64,000 nucleotides of DNA from Halogranum amylolyticum (lineage in GTDB: Archaea; Halobacteriota; Halobacteria; Halobacteriales; Haloferacaceae): NCBI RefSeq assembly GCF_900110465.1, contig NZ_FODV01000003.1, positions 248,001 through 312,000 on the forward strand. The letters are read 5' to 3'. Shown here piece by piece: positions 63,480 to 64,000 of the stretch (position 1 is its first letter; every line of letters begins with the position of its first letter). The notes beneath the pieces are model-generated. The model saw only the letters and a list, made by a program, of their open reading frames with translations. It made no database searches and was not told the DNA's origin. The position numbers and the translations under genes are program-made.

Positions 63480-64000
63480 TTACCGTCCTTCCATCTCCTG
63501 TTCGAGTTCGCGGAGTTTCTCGACGCGCTTCTCGGTGCTCGGGTGCGTGCTGGCGATCTTGCCGATGAAGCCGCTCTTGATGGGGATGATGAAGAACGCG
63601 TTCATCTCCGCCTGCTCGCGCATGTCCTCCTTCGGCACGTTGTCCATCCGCCCCGAGATCTTCAGGAGCGCGGAGGCGAGCGCCGAGGGTTTCCCCGTGA
63701 TGACCGCGCCGCCGCGGTCGGCGGCGAACTCGCGGTAGCGCGACAGCGCGCGGATGAGGATGAAGGAGATGATCCACACCGCGAGCGAGAGCAGGATGGC
63801 GACGATGACCGGCACACCGCCCTCGCGACGGTCGCCACCGCCGAAGAACCAGCCCCAGCGGACGACGAGGAACGCGATCGTCGAGAGGAACGACGCGATG
63901 GTCATGACCGCCACGTCGCGGTTCTTGATGTGCGCGAGCTCGTGGGCGATGACGCCCTCGAGTTCGTCCTGGTCGAGCGTCTGCATGATGCCAGTCGTGA
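63480..64000 (-). CDS. htpX: Zinc metalloprotease HtpX (3' part in window)
   Basis: The C-terminal ~174 residues of an M48 membrane protease. The zinc motif HELAH is in VIAHELAHIKNRD, followed by two transmembrane segments and the third-ligand motif REFAADRGGA. It degrades damaged membrane proteins. The frame runs off the right edge at 64000 (residues TTGIMQTLDQ precede the HELAH region), so the N-terminal part is outside the window. It precedes PspAB on the same strand. Confidence 0.93.
   Translation of the reverse strand, partial: TTGIMQTLDQDELEGVIAHELAHIKNRDVAVMTIASFLSTIAFLVVRWGWFFGGGDRREGGVPVIVAILLSLAVWIISFILIRALSRYREFAADRGGAVITGKPSALASALLKISGRMDNVPKEDMREQAEMNAFFIIPIKSGFIGKIASTHPSTEKRVEKLRELEQEMEGR

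Overview
The window is chromosomal DNA of a halophilic archaeon (class Halobacteria; the genus cannot be fixed from sequence alone). The DNA is very GC-rich and the proteins are acidic. Information-processing genes are archaeal: PCNA, TBP, an RFC small-subunit paralogue, PriL, Hjc, RadA, aIF1A, aIF6, prefoldin, thermosome, L18a, L31e and L39e. TATA-like boxes lie about 27 nt before many start codons, and lipoproteins carry twin-arginine plus lipobox leaders. Genes are packed tightly on both strands; the only tRNA found is tRNA-Arg(UCU). I found no rRNA, CRISPR array or intact insertion sequence.

1-13.9 kb: the end of a tandem-fused TatC, a ribbon-helix-helix protein, a queuosine/archaeosine-precursor transporter, RlmE-type rRNA methyltransferase, an amphi-Trp protein, PCNA, a small PRC-barrel-like protein, an MFS exporter, a Tat lipoprotein, a DUF460 protein, an SPFH protein and RNase Z. 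13.9-22.4 kb: a secreted protein of six 21-residue curlin-like repeats behind a palindrome-rich promoter, an RFC-like ATPase overlapping an archaetidylserine decarboxylase, tRNA m2G10 methyltransferase, TBP, a CPBP protease, HisG and an MTA/SAH deaminase. 22.4-34 kb: a secreted Ig-like protein, AhcY, Hjc, a SWIM protein, PriL, TyrRS, several membrane microproteins, aIF1A, RIO1 kinase, a truncated regulator and a second MFS protein.

34-48.7 kb: TrpRS preceded by a 30-codon open frame with four Trp codons inside a 12-bp hairpin, which looks like an archaeal attenuator; then a KH protein, thermosome, tRNA-Arg with duplicated T-arm fragments, the UPF0200/UPF0201 pair, a gamma-carbonic-anhydrase relative lacking one zinc ligand, a pair of MgtE half-transporters, a TusA-sulfide:quinone oxidoreductase-DUF1641 operon, and SRP54. 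48.7-50.7 kb is an A+T-richer islet with a membrane protein and a lipoprotein. 50.7-64 kb: LysE exporter, proteasome-beta-like protein, methyltransferase, the L39e-L31e-aIF6-L18a-PfdA-FtsY cluster, ThpR, a TPR protein, SufS, threonine synthase, SufU, RadA, PspAB and the C-terminal part of HtpX.

Several genes work together. SRP54 and FtsY form the targeting pathway and TatC exports the folded Tat lipoproteins. MtaD and AhcY recycle products of SAM use. SufS and SufU build Fe-S clusters. RIO1, KH, aIF1A, aIF6 and RlmE serve ribosome maturation. PCNA, RFC, PriL, Hjc and RadA serve replication and repair. The two strongest candidates for something undescribed are the Trp leader peptide before trpS and the acidic curlin-like repeat protein.
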